The translations under genes and the position numbers were made by a program. From contig NZ_BAAAXG010000026.1 of the NCBI RefSeq assembly GCF_039535475.1, positions 868,001 through 932,000 on the forward strand: a stretch of 64,000 nucleotides of DNA, in the 5' to 3' direction. Below, in pieces: positions 20,278 to 27,566 of this stretch. This DNA comes from Streptomyces showdoensis (lineage in GTDB: Bacteria; Actinomycetota; Actinomycetes; Streptomycetales; Streptomycetaceae). The notes below the pieces were generated by a model. The model worked only from the letters and a program-made list of their open reading frames with translations. It did no database searches and had not been told where the DNA came from. Position 1 is the stretch's first letter. Each line of letters starts with the position of its first letter.

Positions 20278-20889
20278 ATGGCAGGAAACAACTCCGCCGA
20301 GATCCGCGTCGCAGGTGCCGGCAAGCTCTACGTCGCCACCGCGGGCAACGCCGCCCCGACCTCCTTCGGCGCCGACTCCGCCACCGACTGGTCGGGCGCG
20401 GGCTGGAAGGACCTCGGCTTCACCTCCAGCGACGGCGTCACCTTCTCCAAGAAGGACAAGCTGGAGGCCATCGACTCGTGGCAGTCGGTCTCCCCGATCC
20501 ACTACATCTACTCGGCCCGTGACCTGTCGCTGAAGTTCTCGATGCTGCAGTTCAACGAGGACACGCTGCCGTTCTTCATGGGCGGCGACGCCGTCAAGCA
20601 GGACGCGGCCCCGGCGGTCGACACCTACCGCTACGAGATCGCCGAGCGTCCGTTCGCGGACGTGCGCGCCCTCGGCCTCGAGTTCACCGACGTCAAGGCC
20701 GGTGGCACGACCGTGGTCAAGTACCGCTTCATCATCCCGAACGGCCAGGTCACCGCGACCGACGACATCAAGCTGGGCCGCAAGGCCGCGTCCCAGCTGG
20801 GCGTCACCTTCACGGCCATGTCGAAGGGCGACGGCAAGCCGCTGGCCACCTTCATCATGAAGGACAGCCAGTACTCCGCGACCGTCTGA
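20278..20889 (+). CDS. Major tail tube protein
   Basis: This is 203 residues starting MAGNNSAEIRVAGAGKLYVA, behind AAGGAGAA. The sequence has the siphovirus major tail protein style: WKDLGFTSSDGVTFSKKDKL, ending with the beta-rich LGVTFTAMSKGDGKPLATF. Such proteins polymerise into the hollow tube. It sits between the tail terminator and the chaperone pair, the canonical position. A strong terminator right after the gene would make this the most abundant transcript, as expected for the most abundant structural subunit. No contractile sheath gene follows, so the tail is non-contractile. Confidence 0.85.
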   Translation: MAGNNSAEIRVAGAGKLYVATAGNAAPTSFGADSATDWSGAGWKDLGFTSSDGVTFSKKDKLEAIDSWQSVSPIHYIYSARDLSLKFSMLQFNEDTLPFFMGGDAVKQDAAPAVDTYRYEIAERPFADVRALGLEFTDVKAGGTTVVKYRFIIPNGQVTATDDIKLGRKAASQLGVTFTAMSKGDGKPLATFIMKDSQYSATV

Positions 20890-20902
20890 TCCTTCTCCAC
20901 CC

Positions 20903-20933
20903 GGGGCGGGACGGCCCACCGCCGTCCCGCCCC
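20903..20933 (+). terminator. Intrinsic terminator after the tube gene
   Basis: GGGGCGGGACGGC-CCACC-GCCGTCCCGCCCC is a perfect 13-bp stem followed by GCCCCTTTT. Partial termination here would keep downstream assembly proteins below tube levels. Confidence 0.65.
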
Positions 20934-20983
20934 GCCCCTTTTCTCCGCAGCCCGCACCACCCGACCAAGGAGTACGCATCACC

Positions 20984-21274
20984 ATGACCCGCTTCGACGT
21001 CAACGCCGCTCGCGCCCAGCGCCTGGAGGCCCACGGTCGCACCTGGTCCTTCGAGCTGGACGGCGAGTCCTACACGCTTCCCACCGAGCTCTCGCGCAAG
21101 ACGGCCAAGGCCCTGCGCCAGCTCGACGACAACGACGTGGACGGCCTGCTCGAACTCCTGATGGGTGCGGAGCAGTACGCCCGCTTCGAGGAGCACGAGG
21201 TCACCATGCAGGACGTCGGCGCCATCCTGGAGGCCTACGGCGCGGAGACCGGGCTCGGCCTGGGGGAAGACTGA
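20984..21274 (+). CDS. Tail assembly chaperone, short form (G-like)
   Basis: This is 96 residues, MTRFDVNAARAQRLEAHGRT onward, behind AAGGAG. It matches the position, size and acidic helical character of the first siphovirus tail assembly chaperone, which coats the tape measure during tail assembly. The frame ends in LGLGED after a GGGGGAA run at 21262-21268. Just before the stop a -1 shift enters a long open frame, the hallmark of the lambda G/GT pair. Confidence 0.8.
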   Translation: MTRFDVNAARAQRLEAHGRTWSFELDGESYTLPTELSRKTAKALRQLDDNDVDGLLELLMGAEQYARFEEHEVTMQDVGAILEAYGAETGLGLGED

Positions 21275-21720
21275 GCCTCGTCGAGTTCGTCGACGAACAC
21301 GCCGAGGCACTCGAGGCGGACCTGCTCCGCTACTACGGGACGGACCTCCTCGACTGGCATCGCGGAGAACTGTCGAGCAGACGCCTGATGGTCATGATCA
21401 AGCATCTGCCGCAGGACGGCGCCGTGCAGCGCGATCTGCACGGGGAGTCCGCGGAGTGGTCGATCACCGACCACCTGATGGCTGCCGCGGTGGACCATCT
21501 CGCCGTCGCCAACTGGATGTTCCAGGCCGTGAACACGGGCGAGGACGACGAGACCCCCGATCCTCCGCAGCCGATCCCCCGTCCCGGCCTCAAGGACGAT
21601 GAGGACGACGAGAACGACGGGCACGGCGAGCACGACGGGGACGGTCACGGAGCGGGGGGCCCTTCGAGGACGAACGCCGAGACGATCTCACCGACGGCGC
21701 TCGCCCGCTTCTTCGGCTGA
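20984..21720 (+). CDS. Tail assembly chaperone, long form by -1 frameshift (GT-like)
   Basis: The -1 frame entered at the GGGGGAA run (21262-21268) reads LSLVEFVDEHAEALEADLLR, then YYGTDLLDWHRGELSSRRL and IKHLPQDGAVQRDL, before an acidic tail and a stop at 21720. This EALEADLLRYYG...L..R...I..LP pattern is the T-domain of actinophage chaperones. The segment has no good start of its own near the junction, so it is best explained as the frameshift extension. The exact slip codon is inferred. The A-site re-pairing (GAA to GGA) is imperfect. Confidence 0.75.
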
Positions 21721-21757
21721 CCCTCCGCCCGGCCGTCCCCGGCCGGCCACCCCCATG

Positions 21758-21799
21758 GCCCCCGGCGCCCGTTCCCGTCAGGGAGCGGGCTCCGGGGGC
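21758..21799. terminator. Bidirectional terminator between chaperone and convergent gene
   Basis: A 19-bp near-perfect stem, left arm GCCCCCGGCGCCCGTTCCC at 21758-21776, has the loop GTCA. It overlaps the stop codon of the minus-strand gene. It would end the chaperone transcript and the opposing transcript. Confidence 0.7.
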
Positions 21800-22635
21800 A
21801 CTTCCCGTGCTTGCTCGACGCCCAGCTCCTGCTCCAGGGCCTTGGCCCGGTCGGACAGGCGGCGCCCACGCGCACGCGCGCGGGCGTCCGGGTCGGCGGG
21901 TTCGCCGCCGCGCCGGTCCTGGGCGGGCACGCTGGTCAGCGGCGGCACGATCGGACGCCCGCCCTTGCCGCGGACGACCTTGCGGACCGGCTGGGCGGCA
22001 CGGCGGGGGCGGCGTTCGGGTGTCGCGGAGGGCCCGGCCCCGGCCTCCTGTTCCGGCCCCTGCCCGCGTTCGGCTTCGGGCCGGCGCGCGGGTCCCTCCT
22101 CCGGTTCCCCCGCGGAGTCGGGTTCCTGTTCGGGAGCGGGCTCGGGCCGGGCCTCGGACTCGGGCCGGGCCCCGGACTCGTCCGGGTAGGCGTGCTCGGC
22201 CCGCTGGTCGAACAGCCGGCGCTCCAGGCGCACCCGCTCCTCGGCCTGGACGAGCGAGGCCGGCGGTTCGAGCAGTCGGGCGAAGGGCAGCGTGATGACC
22301 CGGGCCCCGTCGGGGTTCGGGTCGGTGCGCCGTTCCGGGCGCCGGAGGCCGCGGGCGTCGGCCTGTCCCTGGGTGTAGGCGTCGCCCACCCGCTTCTCGT
22401 ACTCGCGGCGGATCCGCGGGAGTTCGTCCGCGACAGCTTCGGCCCATCCGCCGGTGAACGCGGCGGTCTCCCGCCGGTCGACCTCGGCACGCGGCAGGAC
22501 GACGAGGTCCTCCGGCGCGTAGCCCTCGACATGGACGAGTTCGGCGAGGCGGGCGAAGAGATGCGGCAGGTCCGGGTGGGATTCGAGCCAGTCGACGCCC
22601 CGTTCCCGCCGGCTAGCCCCCGGCTCCGTGTCCAT
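21778..22635 (-). CDS. Hypothetical charged protein, antisense within the tail cluster
   Basis: This 285-residue protein starts MDTEPGASRRERGVDWLESH. The N-terminal 110 residues look folded (WLESHPDLPHLFARLAELVH, TAAFTGGWAEAVADELPRIR). The rest is a long disordered Glu/Pro/Arg-rich stretch ending in a basic and coiled segment. No family is recognised. It interrupts the tail operon between the chaperones and the tape measure genes. A FTGGWAEAVADEL helix resembles YTAGWTDALAEL in the small gene across the SOS-box region. It could be a regulator or an immunity or accessory factor, but nothing proves this. Confidence 0.7.
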   Translation of the reverse strand: MDTEPGASRRERGVDWLESHPDLPHLFARLAELVHVEGYAPEDLVVLPRAEVDRRETAAFTGGWAEAVADELPRIRREYEKRVGDAYTQGQADARGLRRPERRTDPNPDGARVITLPFARLLEPPASLVQAEERVRLERRLFDQRAEHAYPDESGARPESEARPEPAPEQEPDSAGEPEEGPARRPEAERGQGPEQEAGAGPSATPERRPRRAAQPVRKVVRGKGGRPIVPPLTSVPAQDRRGGEPADPDARARARGRRLSDRAKALEQELGVEQAREVPPEPAP

Positions 22636-22826
22636 GCGTCAGCACTGCCTTCCAGCCCCCTGGGGTCCCCCCGCGCGCCCCTCGCGCCCCGTCGCCCCCC
22701 GACTGTGTCAGGTCTGGGGAACGCATCGTCCAGGGTACCCCGGTTCGAACACCGGCTCCGATCTGGACCTCATCCAGGGGAGTGGCCTGATCAGCACGCC
22801 TCGGCGGGCGTTTCGACTCGACAAAG

Positions 22827-22844
22827 CTCGAACTCTTGTTCGAG
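22827..22844 (+). promoter_or_regulatory. LexA-type SOS box
   Basis: CTCGAAC-TCTT-GTTCGAG is a perfect 7-bp dyad containing GAAC-N4-GTTC, the actinobacterial/Bacillus LexA operator core. TCGACA (22818-22823) and GAGAAT (22842-22847) are spaced 18 bases apart as -35 and -10, so the box would occlude a rightward promoter. It drives the small gene at 22891 and, by readthrough, the tape-measure operon. Confidence 0.75.
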
Positions 22845-22890
22845 AATGACTATCGCTCACTTGTTCGACACCGGAAGGCAGGGCACCACC

Positions 22891-23088
22891 ATGACGTCTC
22901 AGGCCGGGGGAAGCCACACCGGGAACACGTTCCGCGACCGCGTCGAAGCGTTGCTCCGAGGCCCCGGCCCCCTCGACAAGCTCGCCCTGATCGACACGCT
23001 CGACGCCGAGGCCTCGGCCCTGGAGATCCGTGCCTACACGGCCGGCTGGACCGACGCCCTCGCCGAACTCCGCCGCGTCTCCCGCTGA
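22891..23088 (+). CDS. Small protein behind the SOS box
   Basis: ATG 22891 gives 65 residues, MTSQAGGSHTGNTFRDRVEA onward. An in-frame ATG at 22846 sits on the putative -10 box, so the later start is preferred. It is helical, with LDKLALIDTLDAEASALEIR. No family is recognised. It is the first gene after the LexA site and is followed by a strong terminator, so its product is made first on DNA damage. An antitermination or activator role is possible but untested. Confidence 0.65.
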   Translation: MTSQAGGSHTGNTFRDRVEALLRGPGPLDKLALIDTLDAEASALEIRAYTAGWTDALAELRRVSR

Positions 23089-23263
23089 ACCCTCCTCTCC
23101 CGCCGAACCCGGGGCACCACTGAACCCGGGCAAGCACGGGACCACGAGCGCCACACCATGAGCCCCCGCCGCCCGACCACGGAAACCCCTGCCGTCCCGG
23201 CAGTCGCCGCCCTCGTCGGATCCGCGTCCGCGCTCATCCGCTGACACAAGACACAAGGAATCG

Positions 23264-23294
23264 AAACCCGACCCCGGCAGGGGTCGGGTTTTTT
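23264..23294 (+). terminator. Strong intrinsic terminator ahead of the tape-measure operon
   Basis: AAACCCGACCCC-GGCA-GGGGTCGGGTTTTTT has an 11-12-bp stem and a T6 tract, unusually canonical for this GC-rich genome. It separates the SOS-driven small gene from the tail genes, which start 30 bases later. Confidence 0.85.
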
Positions 23295-23324
23295 GCATCC
23301 CTCTCAAGCAGAGGACGAGGTGAA

Positions 23325-24080
23325 ATGGCACGAGATCTCAAGCAGTTGGATCAGGACGTCGCCGCCGCCGAGAAAGAAATCGGCATCCTCAGGGCCGATG
23401 TCAACGCCCACGCGACCAGCATTCAGACGCTCACCACCCAGATGGGGAACCTTCCCCAGGGTCAGAACGTGGCCGCCCGGCTGGCGGGCATCGACACGAA
23501 GCTGTTGGACATGTCCAACAAGTTCAAGGAGTTCCGCTACCTGGTCTTCGGCCTGGCCGCCACCGGGACCCTCGTCAAGTTCGACATCCAGGCCATCAAG
23601 ATCGACCTGACTCTCCTGAAGAAGATCGACGAGAAGAACGTCTGGAACTTCCTCAAGCTCCGGACCGGCATCGAAAAGGCCCAGAAGATCTTCACGAAGC
23701 TGACGAGCCGGGGCAGCGGAAGCCTCTTCGAAAAGCTGAAGGACCAGATCCTCCGGGAAAAGGCCAAGGAGCGGAAGAAGAAGGAAGCGGAGGACGCGAA
23801 AGAGGCCGAGAAGGCGAAAGCCGCCGAGAAGAAGCTCCAGGAGGACCTCAAGGGTCTGCCGAAGCGCGTCGGCAAGAACGAACAGGACATCGACAAGATC
23901 CTCAAGGCGCTGCGCGGCGCCAGGGACAGCGCCACCACCGCCCGCAACGACCGCACCGGGCTCCGACCGAACCACCAGGGCGTCGACGCCCAGAAGCCGA
24001 CGGTGGGCCCCGTGGCCAAGGACGTGAAGAACCTCCGCAGCGCGGTCGACCAGCTCATCGCGTCTCTCGGCGCCCTCTGA
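23325..24080 (+). CDS. Coiled-coil tail protein (tape-measure N-terminal-like)
   Basis: This is 251 residues. Residues about 1-70 are a heptad-rich coil (LKQLDQDVAAAEKEIGILRA). A hydrophobic stretch YLVFGLAATGTLVKFDI lies near 74-90, and a Lys/Glu-rich coil EKAKERKKKEAEDAKEAEK near 145-165. The C-terminus has another coil. Length, position after the chaperones and coil content suggest a tape-measure segment or a core tail component. No enzymatic motif is present. Confidence 0.65.
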   Translation: MARDLKQLDQDVAAAEKEIGILRADVNAHATSIQTLTTQMGNLPQGQNVAARLAGIDTKLLDMSNKFKEFRYLVFGLAATGTLVKFDIQAIKIDLTLLKKIDEKNVWNFLKLRTGIEKAQKIFTKLTSRGSGSLFEKLKDQILREKAKERKKKEAEDAKEAEKAKAAEKKLQEDLKGLPKRVGKNEQDIDKILKALRGARDSATTARNDRTGLRPNHQGVDAQKPTVGPVAKDVKNLRSAVDQLIASLGAL

Positions 24081-24110
24081 CGATCAACCCATCTGAGAAG
24101 TGAGGGATCC

Positions 24111-25313
24111 ATGTCTCTCGTCAAGTCACTGACGTCGAGCTCCAACGCGCTCAAGAGTTTCAAGGACAAGGCCGCGGAAGCGGCCCGCGCCACCGACGGC
24201 ATCCGGCAGAAGGCCCGCACCGGCGAGACCGGGCTGCGTTCGCTGCAGACCGCATCCCAGGGGACCTCCGGTCAGCTGAAGAGCCTGAAGACCGCGTCCG
24301 ACCAGGCCGAGCGGTCCATGACCAAGGCCGGCCAGACCGGCCAGAGCGCCGGAACGAAGCTCGGCAAGTACGAGTCCGGCGCGGGCAAGGCGGCGAAGGG
24401 CCAGGACAAGCTCAACAAGTCCATGAAGGGCAACTTCCTGGCCCGCCTGATCGAGCTGTTCATGCCGCTCATCGAGAAGATCGTCGAGATGGCGTCCCGC
24501 TCGAAGACGATGCAGACGATCATGAAGAAGGCGTTCGACGCCATCAAGGTCGTCATCAGCGCCGTCATGAAGGCCATCGGCCCGATCATGAAGAGCGCCG
24601 GCGCACTGATCAAGACGGTCTGGAACGGCATCAAGAGCGCCATCTCCACCGTGGTCAAGGCCGTCGCGACCGTCGTCAAGACCTACGTGAACATCTGGAA
24701 GACCGTCATCACCACCGTGATGAAGGCGATCAAGACGGTCATCAGCTCCGTCTGGAACGGCATCAAGGCCGTCATCACCCCGGTGGTCAACTGGATCAAG
24801 AGCGCGATCCCCAGCGCCTTCCAGGCCGTCAAGGACAAGATGTCGTCCATCTGGAACGGCCTCAAGGACATCGCGTCCCGAGCGTTCAACGGCATCAAGA
24901 GCGGCGTCTCCGGCCCGATCAACTCCATCATCGGGCTGATCAACCGCATGATCAGCGCCGTCAACCGGGTCAAGGTCAGCGTTCCCGGCTGGGTGCCGAT
25001 CGTCGGCGGCAAGACCTTCGGCGTCAGCGTGCCCACCATCCCGATGCTCGCCACCGGTGGTGTCGTCATGCCGCGCGCCGGCGGTGTCCCGGCGATCATC
25101 GCCGAGGCCGGCGAGGCCGAGGCCGTGCTCCCGCTCTCCAAGCTGGACCGGCTGCTCGCCCTCACCGCCCGCCGCGCCCGCATGTCGGCGCAGATGCAGT
25201 CCGGCCAGGGCGGCGGCGTCGGGCTGCACATCGAGAACTACCACGCGGCCCGTAACAGCGACCCGCAGTCCACCGCCGACGCCCTGATGTACCTGGCCAA
25301 GGCGCGCGGATGA
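24111..25313 (+). CDS. Tape-measure-like tail protein 1
   Basis: This is 400 residues. The N-terminal third is helical and polar. Residues about 105-290 are an amphipathic array with regularly spaced Trp (VWNGIKSAIS, IWKTVITTVM, VWNGIKAVIT, IWNGLKDIAS), the tandem pattern of siphovirus tape measures. The end has VSVPTIPMLATGGVVMPRAG and STADALMYL, a tape-measure C-terminal signature. Tape measures set tail length and are threaded through the tube. Its stop overlaps the next start in an ATGA arrangement. At 400 residues it is short for a tape measure. Confidence 0.8.
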   Translation: MSLVKSLTSSSNALKSFKDKAAEAARATDGIRQKARTGETGLRSLQTASQGTSGQLKSLKTASDQAERSMTKAGQTGQSAGTKLGKYESGAGKAAKGQDKLNKSMKGNFLARLIELFMPLIEKIVEMASRSKTMQTIMKKAFDAIKVVISAVMKAIGPIMKSAGALIKTVWNGIKSAISTVVKAVATVVKTYVNIWKTVITTVMKAIKTVISSVWNGIKAVITPVVNWIKSAIPSAFQAVKDKMSSIWNGLKDIASRAFNGIKSGVSGPINSIIGLINRMISAVNRVKVSVPGWVPIVGGKTFGVSVPTIPMLATGGVVMPRAGGVPAIIAEAGEAEAVLPLSKLDRLLALTARRARMSAQMQSGQGGGVGLHIENYHAARNSDPQSTADALMYLAKARG

Positions 25314-26560
25314 GTGCCGCCGCGGCCATGCCGCTCGACCCGTTGAGGGGGAGCGCGTCCGGGTTCGCCACGCTGGGCCGCAGCGCCGGACAGGCGGTCG
25401 TCACGGTGCGGCGGATCAAGGACGCCGTACGGCAGGCTGCCGGTGGTGTCGACCGGCTCGGCGCCGCGGCACGGAACGCGGCCGGTTCCGTGAGCGACTT
25501 CGGACGGAACGCCTCGACGGCCGGCGCCTCGCTCGGCAAGCTCGGCAAGCCCGGCACGGCGAACGGCGTCAAGTCCTTCGGCGACAAAGCCGGCAAGGCC
25601 AACGGCGTCTTCGGCAAGCTCGGCAAGGGGCTCGGCGGGATCCTCACCATCCTCCTGCCGATGCTCCCCATCACCGACATCATCACCGGGCTGATGGACA
25701 AGTTCGGCATGGTGATGACCGTCGCCTCCGTCGTCATGATGGCCGTCAACGTCGCCATGCGGGCCAACCCGCTCGGCTTCCTCGTCGGCATCCTGGTGCC
25801 GGTCGCCGCCTGGCTCATCGAGTACGCGATGAACAGCGAGGCCGGGCAGCGCATCATCGAGCAGGTCATGAAGCAGGCGTTCAAGGGCTTCGAGTCGATC
25901 TGGAAGTACCTCCAGCCGGTCATGGAGTTCGTCGGCAACGCCGTCATGACGTACTTCCAGGGCTACCTCACGGTCATCACCGGCGCCCTGACCGTCATCG
26001 GCGCGGCCGTCGGCGGCTTCTCCGGCACCGGTTCCTCCGTCTCGTCCTCCTCCAACGCCCTCCGTGGCATCGCCTCCGGCGCCATGGGCGGGATCCGCAA
26101 CGCCGTCCAGCCGATGCTCTCCTTCTTCACCGACCAAGTGCCCGGCTTCTTCCGCTCCGCCAACACCGCCGTCGGCGGCGCCATGCACGGCTTCGGCGAG
26201 CTCATCAAGGGCGCGCTGACCTCGGTCAGCGGCGTGGTGACGGGGCCCATCAAGGGCCTCATCGCCTTCGCCAACTGGATCATCGACGGCCTCAACAAGC
26301 TGAGCTTCGACTTCCTCGGCAAGCACTTCGGCGTCGACATCCCGAAGATCCCCATGCTCGCCGAAGGCGGTGTCGTCTTCCCCGGCGCCGACTCCGCGCC
26401 GCGCATCGACCCCGTCACCGACCTCGACAACCGCCGCGTCCCGGCGATCACCGAGGCGCCACGGCAGCCCCACCGCATCCGGGACTTCCACGAGGACGCC
26501 GGTGCCGGCCCCCGGTCCACCGCCGAGGACCTGCTCTTCCTCATGGCCGCCCACGCCTGA
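25310..26560 (+). CDS. Tape-measure-like tail protein 2
   Basis: This is 416 residues starting MSAAAAMPLDPLRGSASGFA. It has hydrophobic segments (GGILTILLPMLPITDIITGL; VGILVPVAAWLIEYAM) and an amphipathic middle. The C-terminus VDIPKIPMLAEGGVVFPGAD plus STAEDLLFL parallels the preceding protein. The two are paralogous at least at the C-terminus. It is translationally coupled to the previous gene (4-base overlap). It may be a second tape-measure component or a membrane-interacting tip protein. Confidence 0.75.
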   Translation: MSAAAAMPLDPLRGSASGFATLGRSAGQAVVTVRRIKDAVRQAAGGVDRLGAAARNAAGSVSDFGRNASTAGASLGKLGKPGTANGVKSFGDKAGKANGVFGKLGKGLGGILTILLPMLPITDIITGLMDKFGMVMTVASVVMMAVNVAMRANPLGFLVGILVPVAAWLIEYAMNSEAGQRIIEQVMKQAFKGFESIWKYLQPVMEFVGNAVMTYFQGYLTVITGALTVIGAAVGGFSGTGSSVSSSSNALRGIASGAMGGIRNAVQPMLSFFTDQVPGFFRSANTAVGGAMHGFGELIKGALTSVSGVVTGPIKGLIAFANWIIDGLNKLSFDFLGKHFGVDIPKIPMLAEGGVVFPGADSAPRIDPVTDLDNRRVPAITEAPRQPHRIRDFHEDAGAGPRSTAEDLLFLMAAHA

Positions 26561-26605
26561 GGCGCCCACCCACCCGACACCCCTCAGAAGTGAGGTGACG
26601 GCCTC

Positions 26606-27529
26606 ATGGCCGAGACCACCACCCCCTATGCCGGAAGCAACTTCACCGCCGACCTCGCGCCCGGCTCGCTCATCACCCAGGACGGGCAGATGCAGTGGGC
26701 CGGGCTCCTCATCGGGCCCGGCACGCCGTTCGCCGTCGACCGGAGCGGGCTCCAGGGCTGGGAGGACCTGCCCGAGTACGACTCCTCCGACGCCGACCGG
26801 CCCACCTCGCACGGCGCCTGGCCCGGCTCGCGGTACGCCAAGCCGCGCAAGATCGGCGGCACGATCGTGCTGGTCCCGGAGTGGAACCAGGCCGGCGAGG
26901 CGATCCGCGCCCTGCGCCAGGCGCTCGCCCTGCTGGACGAGGAGCGCTGGCTCACCGTCCGGCTGCACGGCGAACTGCTCGCCGTACGCGCCCGGATCGC
27001 GCAGCGCGTGGTCCCCGCCGACCAGGGCTTCGCCACCCAGGGCAGCTCGAAGATGTCGATCCAGTGGCTCGCCTCCGACCCGCGCCGCTACGCCGTCAAC
27101 GAGCAGTCCGCCTCCACCACCCCGCCGCAGCCCGAGAGCGGCCTGACCTGGCCGCTGGTCTGGCCGCTCAACTGGGGCCAGGCCAAGTCGACCGGCGACG
27201 CCATCGCCGACAACACCGGCTCCGCGCCCACCCACCCGGTGATCGTCTTCCGCGGCCCCTGCTCCATGCCGACCGTCACCGAGCGGGTCAGCAGGCGCCG
27301 GCTGCGGTACGCGATCGACCTGGCGGCCGGCGACGAGCTCGTCGTCGACACCGCCAACGGCACCGTGATGCTGAACAACACCGCCTCCCGCCGGCACACC
27401 GCGATGGCCGACTCCAGCCCGGAGGAGCTGTTCCTCCTCGAACCGGGCCGCACCGAGCTGGCGTTCCGGCCCGACTACGCCACCCCGGACGCGCTCATGA
27501 CGATCCGCTGGCGCAGCGCCGAATGGTGA
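26606..27529 (+). CDS. Distal tail (Dit-like) protein
   Basis: This is 307 residues. After the tape measure, siphophages encode Dit, the hub that joins the tube to the tip. The sequence GLLIGPGTPFAVDRSGLQGW, SKMSIQWLASDPRRYAV and the C-terminal FRGPCSMPTVTERVSRRR with LELAFRPDYATPDALMTIRW resemble actinophage Dit-type minor tail proteins: an N-terminal beta domain followed by a galectin-like insertion. Start ATG 26606 lies behind GAGGTGA. Confidence 0.75.
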   Translation: MAETTTPYAGSNFTADLAPGSLITQDGQMQWAGLLIGPGTPFAVDRSGLQGWEDLPEYDSSDADRPTSHGAWPGSRYAKPRKIGGTIVLVPEWNQAGEAIRALRQALALLDEERWLTVRLHGELLAVRARIAQRVVPADQGFATQGSSKMSIQWLASDPRRYAVNEQSASTTPPQPESGLTWPLVWPLNWGQAKSTGDAIADNTGSAPTHPVIVFRGPCSMPTVTERVSRRRLRYAIDLAAGDELVVDTANGTVMLNNTASRRHTAMADSSPEELFLLEPGRTELAFRPDYATPDALMTIRWRSAEW

Positions 27530-27566
27530 CCGACGTCCCGCCGAGAACCCCGCAGAGAGGTGAACC

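Noticed and set aside
22741..22765. tRNA-like GGTTCGAACACC segment near the SOS box
   Set aside because: The flanking bases do not form a T-arm or cloverleaf. It is a short hairpin only.
23158..23244. A 28-codon frame before the 23264 terminator
   Set aside because: It is too short, without a good ribosome-binding site or family similarity.
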